Part shown: one piece after another, positions 1-6,703 of the stretch
Position numbering within the stretch: the stretch's first letter is position 1
Layout of the letters: every line of letters starts with the position of its first letter
Origin: Anaerolineaceae bacterium
Lineage (GTDB): Bacteria > Chloroflexota > Anaerolineae > Anaerolineales > Anaerolineaceae
Assembly (NCBI GenBank): GCA_014860845.1
Contig: JACZIY010000402.1
Location: 1 to 12,055, forward strand
DNA length: 12,055 bases
Direction of reading: 5' to 3'
Notes under the pieces: generated by a model
The model's input: only the letters and a program-made list of their open reading frames with translations
Told to the model about the DNA's origin: nothing
Databases searched by the model: none
Position numbers and translations under genes: made by a program

Positions 1-1316
1 GTATTAACAACTGCTTTTTGATAGATAAGAGATCGTTTTTCTACGAGTTTAATAGTTTTTTCAGCAGTCTCCTTATCCTTATAACCAGTTCCTTCAAGTG
101 TTGAACCAGGATTTTTATCACTATAAAGTTCCATGTCACCACCAACCTGTTTTGATTTATTTTTTGATTTATCTTTTTTCATCTTCATTTCCATTTGACG
201 AATAGGCATCATGTCAACCATATCAAACATCTTTAGAAAGACATATTGTCCAATCAATTTTGCAGTAGCTAACACAGGTGCCGCTAATAATACACCAATA
301 AATCCAAATAAGCTTGCTGAGATGATAACAGCGACCATCACAGCGGCAGGATGTACTTTCAGTGCATCACCCATTAATCTGGGTACGACAAAATTATCTA
401 GAATAACATCGGTTATCCAGGCTACACCAATCACAAGCAAAGCATAAGGAAAAGATTCAAGTCCGAAAATCGTTGTTCCCTGGAATAAGGACACTAGACC
501 ATATGATGTCCAGGCTACAACAGGTCCAACATAGGGAACAAACCTTGCAAATCCAGCTATAAACGCCAATCCGTAATAAAAGTTAACACCCAGTGCCCCT
601 AATAAAATGATGTAAACTACGATCGTAATGAGAATAATCGTCAACTGACCACGCAAGAATGCGTTCCAGGTTCGCTTCAGTTCAATACTCATTTGCTGGA
701 TATCGTAGTTATATCCAGGGATATCAATCTTAAATAATTCGTTACGTGCGCCTTTTGCCTCAGAAAGAATAAAGTATGAAATTAAGATCGAAAATAGGGA
801 CCAACCTATTAATGCTGCTGCACTACCTGCTAATGACCCAACCACATTTCCCAATCCTGACAACATGGGTTGAATCATGGAAAGTAATTGATTCCCTATA
901 CTTACCAGATCCAATTCTGAAAAATCGATGACAAATCCACCAAATTCATAGCGAAGTTGTGACAATTCTTCCAGAAAAACTGGTAAATCCCTAATTTCAA
1001 ATTGAATAAACCGAATAAGACTTGAAATCTGATCAAAAACGGCAAATCCACCTAAGGTGATTAATCCCAGGAACAATAACAGCAGGATCAGGTAGATAAT
1101 AACGACTGTTAACCGCCAAGAGATTTTTAATTTTTCTTTAAAAAAATCTGGAATTGGATAAAGTAGAAATGCCAGCAGAAAAGCAAAAAACAATGGTGCC
1201 AGAATATTATTAAATCGAACAATGAAAAATGTGAAAACAGCAATCATAACCAAAGCCACTACCAGCTTTGTAGTACTGCTCCAGGAAGGTGATTTTTCAA
1301 CTTTTTTTGAATGCAT
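1..1316 (-). CDS. AI-2E family transporter (C-terminus cut by window edge)
   Basis: Polytopic membrane protein of the AI-2E/PerM-like transporter family; members export autoinducer-2 or act as Na+/H+ antiporters or other exporters, so the substrate is not predictable. The frame is open from an ATG at 1316, preceded by a modest AGGG ribosome site, down to position 1, giving 438 visible codons without a stop. About eight hydrophobic segments are visible. A long extramembrane stretch (FEIRDLPVFLEELSQLRYEF) follows the first N-terminal TMs, as is usual in the family. Later come the conserved ARFVPYVGPVVAW and FGFIGVLLAAPVLA segments. The membrane core ends near residue 360. At least 78 more residues follow, rich in Lys and Asp (KMKKDKSKNKSK), a longer cytoplasmic tail than the usual 340-400 aa family member. 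It lies 84 nt downstream of the FHA gene on the same strand and is probably co-transcribed with it. Confidence 0.88.
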   Translation of the reverse strand, partial: MHSKKVEKSPSWSSTTKLVVALVMIAVFTFFIVRFNNILAPLFFAFLLAFLLYPIPDFFKEKLKISWRLTVVIIYLILLLLFLGLITLGGFAVFDQISSLIRFIQFEIRDLPVFLEELSQLRYEFGGFVIDFSELDLVSIGNQLLSMIQPMLSGLGNVVGSLAGSAAALIGWSLFSILISYFILSEAKGARNELFKIDIPGYNYDIQQMSIELKRTWNAFLRGQLTIILITIVVYIILLGALGVNFYYGLAFIAGFARFVPYVGPVVAWTSYGLVSLFQGTTIFGLESFPYALLVIGVAWITDVILDNFVVPRLMGDALKVHPAAVMVAVIISASLFGFIGVLLAAPVLATAKLIGQYVFLKMFDMVDMMPIRQMEMKMKKDKSKNKSKQVGGDMELYSDKNPGSTLEGTGYKDKETAEKTIKLVEKRSLIYQKAVVN

Positions 1317-1400
1317 TTCTACCCTGCCAAATGTTAAAAATATTATTACTGTTAGGATCCCTCTGTTACGAAAGATTCTGTTAATTCGAATAGAATTTTT

Positions 1401-2084
1401 TTATGGGCAGGAACCACTTCCAAAAATTGCATTCATAATTCCAGGAAATAGATCACAATACAGGTTCATGGAATCCACAACGATCCAAAAAACAATGCAA
1501 CCACAAATAAAGAGTAGTAATAAAATGATGATAATGAGAAAAACTTTACTTTTCTTTTTTGGTTTTTCTACCGCTGGATACGCAGCTGGTACTTCTCCTG
1601 AATAACTCGGTTGTGCAGGTGCAGAAACATATTGTTGAGCAGGAGGAGCAGATATGAAAGTATCCTGGGGTGGTACAGCAGTGCTCGGCGTCGGAATTGG
1701 AGCAACATAAGTAGATGGTTGAGGTGCAGGAGGGCTATAGGAAGGAGGTTGTGCTGATACTCGTGTAGCGTCTGGATCAAAAACTGGCACCTCAAATGTA
1801 CAATTAACATTTTCACCAAAACCAATGGAGTCGCCAGAAACTAGCTGATGGATTCCTGATAATTTCTGCCCATTGACAAAAGTTCCGTTGGTGGAACCCA
1901 AATCCTCAATCACAAATCCTTGTCCATAAATATAAATTTTGGCATGTTTCCTGGACATTTCTGTGTCATTTATGACGAAATCATTATTAATATCCCGTCC
2001 AATGGAGAATTCTGTACCATCTAAAACAAAAATCTGTCCAGGGTTTGGTCCTGTTTTCATTATTAATTGATAATTAGAGCTCAT
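1401..2084 (-). CDS. FHA-domain protein with Pro-rich linker and C-terminal membrane anchor
   Basis: FHA domains bind phosphothreonine peptides, so this is probably a phospho-dependent scaffold at the membrane; its partner is unknown. I chose ATG 2084 because GGAGG sits 5 nt upstream; an in-frame TTG 21 nt further out has no such site. The 227-aa product has the FHA core at about residues 5-95, with all signature residues: G29-R30, S44-R45-K46-H47, and G63-S64-T65-N66-G67 followed by N71-G72. A Pro/Ala/Ser/Gln-rich linker runs from about 100 to 173. A basic patch KPKKKSK precedes one strong TM helix (181-203), and a short tail contains two Cys. The layout implies a cytoplasmic FHA domain and an outward-facing C-terminal tail (inference). 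No kinase or phosphatase is visible nearby. The neighbouring AI-2E transporter may be its operon partner. Confidence 0.85.
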   Translation of the reverse strand: MSSNYQLIMKTGPNPGQIFVLDGTEFSIGRDINNDFVINDTEMSRKHAKIYIYGQGFVIEDLGSTNGTFVNGQKLSGIHQLVSGDSIGFGENVNCTFEVPVFDPDATRVSAQPPSYSPPAPQPSTYVAPIPTPSTAVPPQDTFISAPPAQQYVSAPAQPSYSGEVPAAYPAVEKPKKKSKVFLIIIILLLLFICGCIVFWIVVDSMNLYCDLFPGIMNAIFGSGSCP

Positions 2085-2111
2085 ATTCGCCTCCAGAAAA
2101 ATCAAGTCATT

Positions 2112-2147
2112 TTTGATAAGTGTACAAATCTTCTATTTGTCTGTCAA
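2112..2147 (-). promoter_or_regulatory. Predicted sigma70-type promoter of the FHA / AI-2E transporter unit
   Basis: Reading the minus strand, a perfect -35 box TTGACA (2147-2142) is followed by a 17-nt spacer and a -10 box TACACT (2124-2119; 4 of 6 consensus). Transcription would start near 2112 and leave a 5' leader of about 28 nt before the ATG at 2084. The -35 box lies directly after the stop codon of the deacetylase gene, which suggests the FHA gene is transcribed separately from it. Called from sequence alone. Confidence 0.6.
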
Positions 2148-2148
2148 C

Positions 2149-3051
2149 TTAGAATACTACCGAAATTGGAAAAGCTGATTTCACCTCCTGGTATCCAACC
2201 ACATGAATTCCATTATTTCTTAAATAAGTATGGATTTTTTTATTACGGAATAACTGAAAATCTCCAACTCGCGATTTCCAATCAGAAGTAATTGCTTTTA
2301 ATTCCGGTGTTTCGGTCGCAGGATGAATTATAAAATGAGTAATTCCAGGGGGCAGTGCGTCAAAAATTTCCACTGCCTGTTCAAATCGATTATCTGGTTC
2401 ATCTAAGGGGATAGTCCGGAGGTGATCCAATAAAGGAACTCCTTGCCCTTCAAGATTTAACAAAAATGTTTCCACTATTGTCGCGCTGGATTCATCTAAT
2501 CCAATATCCATCCATTCATTTCTTGTCAATCGAAATAACATAGGTGGGATTTTTCTACTCAGACCAGCATTGATATAATCAAACATGAACTTAGGATGGG
2601 CAACTGCTCCCATATGCGTGTCAATATGTGTAGGCAAAATTCCTTCTGACATAGCTTTGTTAATTTGAGCATTTATTTCTTCTCGAACAAAGGCGGGGTT
2701 CCCATTATTTTGTACTTCCTTGCTGGTGGCATGGAAATAACCTTGTGAATCAAATAATCCACTTTTAATATCAATACTGGATATTGGTTTCCAGCGATAT
2801 TCTTTCCATTCGCTTGTTAGTGTGACGTGGACACCCAGGTCAATATTATCAACTTCTCTCCGTAATCCCGCTGCAGATAGAAACCATGGACAAGGGACCA
2901 TAACTGCTGCAGAAGATATTCCAGACATTTCAAATAGCTCTTTACAAGCTGTGATGGTTGACTGACACATACCTAAATCATCAGCGTGGATGATGATAAT
3001 CCGATCATTTTTTGAGAAACCTAATTTTTTGAGTAATGGATTTGGATTCAT
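2149..3051 (-). CDS. ChbG/YdjC-family carbohydrate deacetylase
   Basis: Predicted metal-dependent deacetylase of the YdjC/ChbG family. The characterised member ChbG removes an acetyl group from chitobiose-type sugars; the substrate here is not predictable. The 300-aa length is normal for the family and no signal peptide is seen, so it is probably cytoplasmic. Family motifs appear in order: HADDLG (22-27) with the metal-binding Asp pair, GVHVTLTSEW with H75, PTHIDTHMG with H142, D144 and H146, and IIHPATE with H243. These supply the expected metal ligands and the catalytic Asp and His. The ATG at 3051 has a good AGGAG site 5 nt upstream. The gene stands alone on its 5' side, facing away from the copper-chaperone unit, and ends 64 nt before the FHA start. 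No sugar transporter or glycosidase accompanies it in the window. Confidence 0.9.
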   Translation of the reverse strand: MNPNPLLKKLGFSKNDRIIIIHADDLGMCQSTITACKELFEMSGISSAAVMVPCPWFLSAAGLRREVDNIDLGVHVTLTSEWKEYRWKPISSIDIKSGLFDSQGYFHATSKEVQNNGNPAFVREEINAQINKAMSEGILPTHIDTHMGAVAHPKFMFDYINAGLSRKIPPMLFRLTRNEWMDIGLDESSATIVETFLLNLEGQGVPLLDHLRTIPLDEPDNRFEQAVEIFDALPPGITHFIIHPATETPELKAITSDWKSRVGDFQLFRNKKIHTYLRNNGIHVVGYQEVKSAFPISVVF

Positions 3052-3078
3052 AATTCTCCTCTTAATAATTTTTAATCA

Positions 3079-3084
3079 ATTATA
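3079..3084 (-). promoter_or_regulatory. Possible -10 box (TATAAT) upstream of the deacetylase gene
   Basis: A perfect TATAAT hexamer on the minus strand lies 27 nt upstream of the deacetylase start codon. No recognisable -35 box is found at 16-18 nt; the sequence there is GC-rich and belongs to the edge of the repeat-like island. In AT-rich intergenic DNA a lone TATAAT is weak evidence. Confidence 0.3.
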
Positions 3085-3095
3085 GGAGAATTTAA

Positions 3096-3290
3096 ATAAA
3101 ATACCCCGCAATGCCGTGTGCTACATAGTTTTGAACCTGCAAATGCAGGTGGGGGCCCGCTCCGGAGTTTTCGCCTTGGCTCAAGCCTATCGCGTACGCT
3201 CAGTGACACTGAGCCCCATTTTAAGGGTGTTGGCTCAAAACCGGTTGTGCAGCAATCACGAACACCACAGGGCAATTATTTTATACCACA
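3096..3290. repeat. GC-rich, hairpin-rich intergenic island, possibly a MITE/REP-like repeat
   Basis: This stretch is clearly richer in G and C than the AT-rich DNA on either side and is built from inverted repeats. The outer arms match imperfectly (3110-3122 against 3264-3276, 10 of 13). The inner arms match 9 of 10 (GTTTTGAACC 3128-3137 against GGCTCAAAAC 3232-3241). Inside are two clean palindromes: ACCTGC-AAAT-GCAGGT (3135-3150) and GCTCAGTG-A-CACTGAGC (3198-3214). TTGGCTCAA occurs twice in direct orientation (3176-3184 and 3230-3238). Short open frames cross it on both strands (for example 3072-3275 minus and 3116-3337 plus), but none has a ribosome site or recognisable domain, so I treat them as spurious. 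It could be a non-autonomous mobile repeat, a REP-type element or a structured RNA; only one copy is in this window. Confidence 0.5.
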
Positions 3291-3333
3291 AGTTAATTTC
3301 CTTGACTAGATTAACCAATTTCCAACTGAATGG

Positions 3334-3356
3334 ATGATTCATATTTGCATAATCAT
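3334..3356. promoter_or_regulatory. Inverted repeat just upstream of the copper-chaperone promoter (possible operator)
   Basis: ATGATT (3334-3339) and AATCAT (3351-3356) form a 6-bp inverted repeat with an 11-nt spacer. It ends 5 nt before the -35 box of the promoter at 3362-3390. The position would suit an activator or repressor site, but short AT-rich palindromes are common by chance in this composition and I cannot assign a regulator family. Confidence 0.25.
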
Positions 3357-3361
3357 ATTAC

Positions 3362-3390
3362 TTGACCTTGAGACGATATATTTTTATACT
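3362..3390 (+). promoter_or_regulatory. Predicted sigma70-type promoter of the PCuAC-thpR unit
   Basis: TTGACC (3362-3367) and TATACT (3385-3390) are separated by exactly 17 nt; each box matches consensus at 5 of 6 positions. Transcription would begin near 3397, followed by AGGAGG at 3403-3408 and the ATG at 3415. The leader is therefore only about 18 nt. The 17-nt spacer argues against a MerR/CueR-type copper promoter, which needs a longer 19-20 nt spacer. Confidence 0.7.
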
Positions 3391-3414
3391 CCATATTAAT
3401 TCAGGAGGTTGGGA

Positions 3415-3852
3415 ATGAGAAAAATAATCATCATAAATTTATTAATTCTAGTGACCTTATCGTCTTGCAGTAATTTAAGTGTTAAAGAAAATGGTATTAT
3501 CATTGAAAATGCCTGGGCACGTCCAGCTTTACAAGGAAATCCATCAGCTGTTTATTTTAGAATTGAAAATAATCAAAAAGAGACTGAAAAACTCATCACA
3601 GTTACAAGTCAGGTTGCGGAATTTAATGAAATTCACCTCAGCAGCATAGTTGATGGAACAATGAAAATGATGGAACAGGAATTTGTTGAAATAGAACCTG
3701 ATCAAGTACTTGAATTCAAACCGATGAGCTATCATGTTATGCTTGTTAATTTAAAAAAAGATCTAAAATTAGGAGATCAATTTGAAATCTCTTTGACATT
3801 CGAAAAATTTGGTGAGAAAAATATTATCGTTGAGGTGAAAGAAACTGAATGA
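3415..3852 (+). CDS. PCuAC-type periplasmic copper chaperone, lipoprotein
   Basis: Copper(I) chaperone of the PCuAC/DUF461 family, which delivers copper to the CuA centre of cytochrome oxidase; in Thermus this was shown together with Sco. Start ATG 3415 has AGGAGG 6 nt upstream; the in-frame TTG at 3409 directly abuts that site and is rejected. The 145-aa product begins with a short charged stretch, a hydrophobic core and the lipobox LSSC with Cys18, so it should be lipid-anchored outside the membrane. The family copper motif H-x10-M-x21-H-x-M is met exactly by H74, M85, H107 and M109. The start of the mature domain (ENAWARPA) is also typical. The stop codon overlaps the next start (ATGA). 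Its location facing an oxidase operon that contains sco fits a role in oxidase metallation. Confidence 0.93.
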   Translation: MRKIIIINLLILVTLSSCSNLSVKENGIIIENAWARPALQGNPSAVYFRIENNQKETEKLITVTSQVAEFNEIHLSSIVDGTMKMMEQEFVEIEPDQVLEFKPMSYHVMLVNLKKDLKLGDQFEISLTFEKFGEKNIIVEVKETE

Positions 3853-4430
3853 ATCACGATGAAGAAATTCGTGCGTTTGTTGCAATACCATTACCCAAAA
3901 ATGTTACAGAATATATAGCTGAAATCATATCCGATTTGAAATTAACATTACCCGATAAATCTGTTAAATGGGTTCAACCTGGAAATATTCACCTAACTTT
4001 AAAATTCCTTGGAAATATTTCCATATCAACAATGCATTTCTTGTTTGAAAAATTAAAAACTGACAATCGGTTTTCTCCATTTAACCTGACGATTAATAAA
4101 ATTGGTGCTTTTCCTTCTTTATATAAACCTCAAGTCATATGGGTGGGTACATCCGGTCATGAAACATTATCTGAATTAGCTCAATTTGTCGAAAAGTCAA
4201 CTTCGATGGTTAAAAATGAAAATGATAGTAAATCTTTTTCACCCCATTTAACGATTGCCCGATTAAGACCAGGCGTTAAAAAGGATAATTTTGATATCAT
4301 TAAACAGGAATTGTATAAAAAGAGGGAAATAAATTCGATTTCCTTTACGATTAATCATTTTTGCCTATTACAAAGTATTTTAACGTCCAAAGGACCTATT
4401 TATACTGAGCTTCATAAATATAATTTTTGA
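3849..4430 (+). CDS. thpR: RNA 2',3'-cyclic phosphodiesterase (ThpR / LigT 2H family)
   Basis: Member of the 2H phosphoesterase superfamily, historically called 2'-5' RNA ligase. Characterised relatives open 2',3'-cyclic phosphates on RNA and can reversibly join tRNA halves with a 2'-5' link. Both catalytic HxT motifs are present: HLTL with H48 and T50, and HLTI with H133 and T135. The N-terminal RAFVAIPLP strand and the WVQPGNIHLTLKFLG and FSPHLTIARLRPG contexts are diagnostic. Its 193 aa match the normal bacterial size, and it is expected to be cytoplasmic. The start overlaps the chaperone stop by 4 nt, and GAGGTGA lies 10 nt upstream inside that gene, so translation is probably coupled. 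No functional link to copper is evident. Confidence 0.92.
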   Translation: MNHDEEIRAFVAIPLPKNVTEYIAEIISDLKLTLPDKSVKWVQPGNIHLTLKFLGNISISTMHFLFEKLKTDNRFSPFNLTINKIGAFPSLYKPQVIWVGTSGHETLSELAQFVEKSTSMVKNENDSKSFSPHLTIARLRPGVKKDNFDIIKQELYKKREINSISFTINHFCLLQSILTSKGPIYTELHKYNF

Positions 4431-4480
4431 ACCTGAAAATGAAATTATCTGTGTTAGAATGAAAACCTAGTATTGTATGC

Positions 4481-4486
4481 GAGGTG
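4481..4486 (+). promoter_or_regulatory. Ribosome binding site that points to a CTG start for rsfS
   Basis: GAGGTG at 4481-4486 is the only good Shine-Dalgarno match upstream of rsfS. It sits 4 nt before an in-frame CTG at 4491. The first conventional start, TTG at 4506, is 19 nt away, too far for normal initiation. A TGA at 4485 closes the frame, so the start must lie between 4488 and about 4506. Confidence 0.6.
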
Positions 4487-4490
4487 AGAT

Positions 4491-4835
4491 CTGAATAGTA
4501 TTGATTTGGCAAAATTTATAGTGGACATTCTTGACGAAAAAAAAGGTGAGGATATTCTACTCATGGATGTTCAAAAAGTAGTCCCATTTACAGATTATTT
4601 TGTTTTTTGTTCCGGAACAAGTGACCGGATGTTAGATGCATTATCTAAAGTAGTCAAAGATGAAGTAAAGAAAGAATTTAAAATTTCTTCCTCACCAGAA
4701 GGAGACAGCATGTATGGTTGGGTCCTCCTGGATTTAGGTGATGTGATCGTACATTTATTTTCTCCAGAAAAAAGAGATTATTATCGGCTGGAAGAGCTGT
4801 GGAATGAAGGGAAAGTGTTGGTAAAGCTTCAATAA
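4491..4835 (+). CDS. rsfS: Ribosomal silencing factor RsfS, probable CTG start
   Basis: RsfS (DUF143/Iojap family) binds ribosomal protein uL14 (L14) on the 50S subunit and blocks joining with 30S, lowering translation in starvation. The sequence carries the family hallmarks: VDILDEKKGEDILLMDV near the N-terminus, the TDYFVFCSGTSDRML core, a PEGDSMYGWVLLDLGDVIVHLF block and DYYRLEELW near the end. From the CTG at 4491 it would be 114 aa, beginning x-N-S-I-D-L-A-K, which matches the usual N-terminal helix of the family. A start at TTG 4506 gives 109 aa, removes those residues and loses the ribosome site. It follows thpR after a 60-nt gap and ends at a strong terminator. Function is confident; the exact start is not. 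Confidence 0.92.
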   Translation: MNSIDLAKFIVDILDEKKGEDILLMDVQKVVPFTDYFVFCSGTSDRMLDALSKVVKDEVKKEFKISSSPEGDSMYGWVLLDLGDVIVHLFSPEKRDYYRLEELWNEGKVLVKLQ

Positions 4836-4882
4836 ATTAAATGGTTATCAACATAATTTCTGTTTCTGTAAAATAAAAAATC

Positions 4883-4924
4883 GAGAGATTTTATCAATTT
4901 ATATAAAATCTCTCTATTTTTTTT
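4883..4924. terminator. Bidirectional rho-independent terminator between convergent units
   Basis: A perfect 12-bp stem (4883-4894 pairing with 4903-4914, GAGAGATTTTAT and its complement) closes an 8-nt loop. On the plus strand it is followed by TA and eight T residues (4917-4924), ending the rsfS unit. On the minus strand the flank reads GATTTTTTATTTT, so the same stem can terminate the oxidase operon, whose last stop codon is only a few bases away at 4928. Confidence 0.9.
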
Positions 4925-4927
4925 GAT

Positions 4928-6703
4928 CTACAATAAGACGTCTATCACCATGGCAAAAAAAATAAACGCCAGATACATACTTGAGTACCGGTACATTTTA
5001 AATGCAATTTTATTGCCTTCCATTTTAAATACCTGCCAGGCTGTACTGAGTAACCACAACCCTAAAACGGTTGCAAGAATAAAAAATACACTTCCACCAA
5101 TACCAAATAAAGGCATAATTAATGTTAAAACGACCAATTGAATGGTGTAAATCAATATTTGGAATCGAGTTTTCTTTTCACCTTTGATAACCGGCATCAT
5201 TGGAATACTCGCTCTAGCATAGTCGTTTTTTCTAACAAGCGCCAAAGCCCAAAAATGCGGGGGAGTCCATAAAAATACCAGAGCAAATAAGAGTAATGAA
5301 GGAATATTTAATCCACCTGTGGCTGCTGCCCAACCCACAAGCGGTGGGATAGCACCGGCTCCTCCTCCAATAACAATATTTTGAACAGTAATATGTTTCA
5401 GCCAGCTACTGTAAATAAAAACATAGTAAATCATCCCCGCCATAGCAAGAAGAGCTGAATTCAGATTTACAAAAGCTACAAAAACATAAAAAGAAAGAAT
5501 AATTTCAGAAATTCCTAAAGCTAATGCTTCGGCTGGGTGTAAGCGCCTTGAAGGAAGCGGGCGCTTCGCAGTCCTTTGCATGGATAGGTCAATTTCACGA
5601 TCAATGTATTGGTTTATGGCAGAAGCCCCACCAGCTGCTAAGGCCCCACCGAGCATGGTCCAGAATGTCAATGAAAATGAAGGGATTTTTTCTCCACCTA
5701 CAACCATGCCTGCATATGTTGTCACCAGTAACAAGGCCACAATAATCGGCTTGTTCAAGATCAAAAAATCTTTTCTCCGTTGAGAATCATTAAAAATGGT
5801 TTTTGTTTCTAAAACAGAGGTTGTATGAACAAATTGTCCTGCGTGAAATGCATATATTACTGCTAGTAAATATATGACAGAACTAATTGAATGAACGAAC
5901 AATAGATCCATTGGCAAATTTCTAATTGCTTGAATTCCACCAATCATGCTTTGTCCAATAAATACAATAAAACTGATTGTTACAGATAATAATAAATCGT
6001 AATTTTCTCTATTTTTTCGCCAAGTGAGGAATAAAAACTTAGTGATTAGTAATCCGGTTGTTAAGGTGAAAAAACGGTGAGCGTTTACCAGAACCATATC
6101 AATAGTCAGTCCATCAGTAGAAAAACAAATGGGAAATTGATTGCACAATTTAGATGAACCCGTAAATGAAATAAGAATTCCGAGCCCAATCATGAATATT
6201 GATGAAATCAATACTAAAGATTGCAGTTTATTTTTAACTGGTAATTTAACATGAACATCATTTACATATTTTCGTTGCACAAACCATGTTGTCATAACAA
6301 TTGTCAATAACATGGAAAAAAATGTTGGAATGAATGGATGAGCAGGTTTGATAAAAAACGAATAGAGGCTTACAAGAAAGACTAAACTTGCCTGAATCAG
6401 CGTAAAAACAAAGAATTTATTGTCGAATTTATTTTCACGCTTATTCGAATAAAATATTTTAGCAATCAATAATGAAAGTAAACCCAAACTGGATAAAATT
6501 AACTGTGTAATAAGGTTAAAACTATTTGATAAAAAACCATCATTTTCACAGGTTAACCAGAAAGTACAAGAAAATATTTGATTTTCAAAACGAGTCATTG
6601 AATTCATGACAATCATTAATCCAAAAATGATTATGTTGAATATGATGAAATGTATGATTTTCAATGTCGTTAATATTTCTATTAACTTTTTTAATTTTTT
6701 CAT
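4928..6703 (-). CDS. Fused heme A synthase (CtaA) - heme O synthase (CtaB)
   Basis: Fusion protein of 591 aa. The C-terminal CtaB part (about 308-591) farnesylates heme B to heme O. It is fully conserved: N364-x3-D368-x3-D372, the basic R377...KRPLPSRR segment, a YSSWLKH block with IGGGAGAIPPLVGWAA, and WTPPHFW (479-485). The N-terminal CtaA/COX15-like part (about 1-300), which would oxidise heme O to heme A, has two four-helix repeats. The second keeps a Cys pair (C187, C193) and both heme ligands (H209 in AHR, H271). The first keeps a Cys pair (C46, C52) and possibly H122, but shows no Glu-x2-His-Arg motif where the catalytic Glu and first His are expected (about residues 58-68). The start has AGGAG upstream and overlaps surf1 by 4 nt. 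Last gene of the oxidase operon. CtaA activity is less certain than CtaB activity. Confidence 0.92.
   Translation of the reverse strand: MKKLKKLIEILTTLKIIHFIIFNIIIFGLMIVMNSMTRFENQIFSCTFWLTCENDGFLSNSFNLITQLILSSLGLLSLLIAKIFYSNKRENKFDNKFFVFTLIQASLVFLVSLYSFFIKPAHPFIPTFFSMLLTIVMTTWFVQRKYVNDVHVKLPVKNKLQSLVLISSIFMIGLGILISFTGSSKLCNQFPICFSTDGLTIDMVLVNAHRFFTLTTGLLITKFLFLTWRKNRENYDLLLSVTISFIVFIGQSMIGGIQAIRNLPMDLLFVHSISSVIYLLAVIYAFHAGQFVHTTSVLETKTIFNDSQRRKDFLILNKPIIVALLLVTTYAGMVVGGEKIPSFSLTFWTMLGGALAAGGASAINQYIDREIDLSMQRTAKRPLPSRRLHPAEALALGISEIILSFYVFVAFVNLNSALLAMAGMIYYVFIYSSWLKHITVQNIVIGGGAGAIPPLVGWAAATGGLNIPSLLLFALVFLWTPPHFWALALVRKNDYARASIPMMPVIKGEKKTRFQILIYTIQLVVLTLIMPLFGIGGSVFFILATVLGLWLLSTAWQVFKMEGNKIAFKMYRYSSMYLAFIFFAMVIDVLL

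Noticed and set aside
1222..1605. Plus-strand frame of 127 codons opposite the AI-2E and FHA genes
   Set aside because: It is antisense to two well-supported genes and has no domain or ribosome site.
3124..3150. Minus-strand GCAGGTTCAAAAC resembling a tRNA T-loop
   Set aside because: No matching T-stem, acceptor stem or anticodon arm can be built around it; the stretch pairs within itself as ACCTGC-AAAT-GCAGGT.
3072..3337. Short overlapping open frames on both strands across the GC-rich island (63-73 aa)
   Set aside because: They read through inverted repeats, have no ribosome site or recognisable domain, and overlap each other; best explained as chance frames in a repeat.
3362..3390. CueR/MerR-type copper-responsive promoter for the PCuAC gene
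   Set aside because: The spacer between -35 and -10 is 17 nt, not the 19-20 nt needed for MerR-family activation, and no dyad lies in the spacer.
4431..4490. Separate promoter for rsfS (TTGAAC and TAGAAT elements)
   Set aside because: The two boxes are 22 nt apart, too far for a sigma70 promoter; an extended -10 reading (TG-T-TAGAAT) is possible but too weak to list.
5541..5566. 7-bp inverted repeat AAGCGCC...GGCGCTT inside ctaAB
   Set aside because: It lies in codons for the conserved KRPLPSRR segment of CtaB; the local GC rise follows from Arg and Pro codons, and there is no T-tract.
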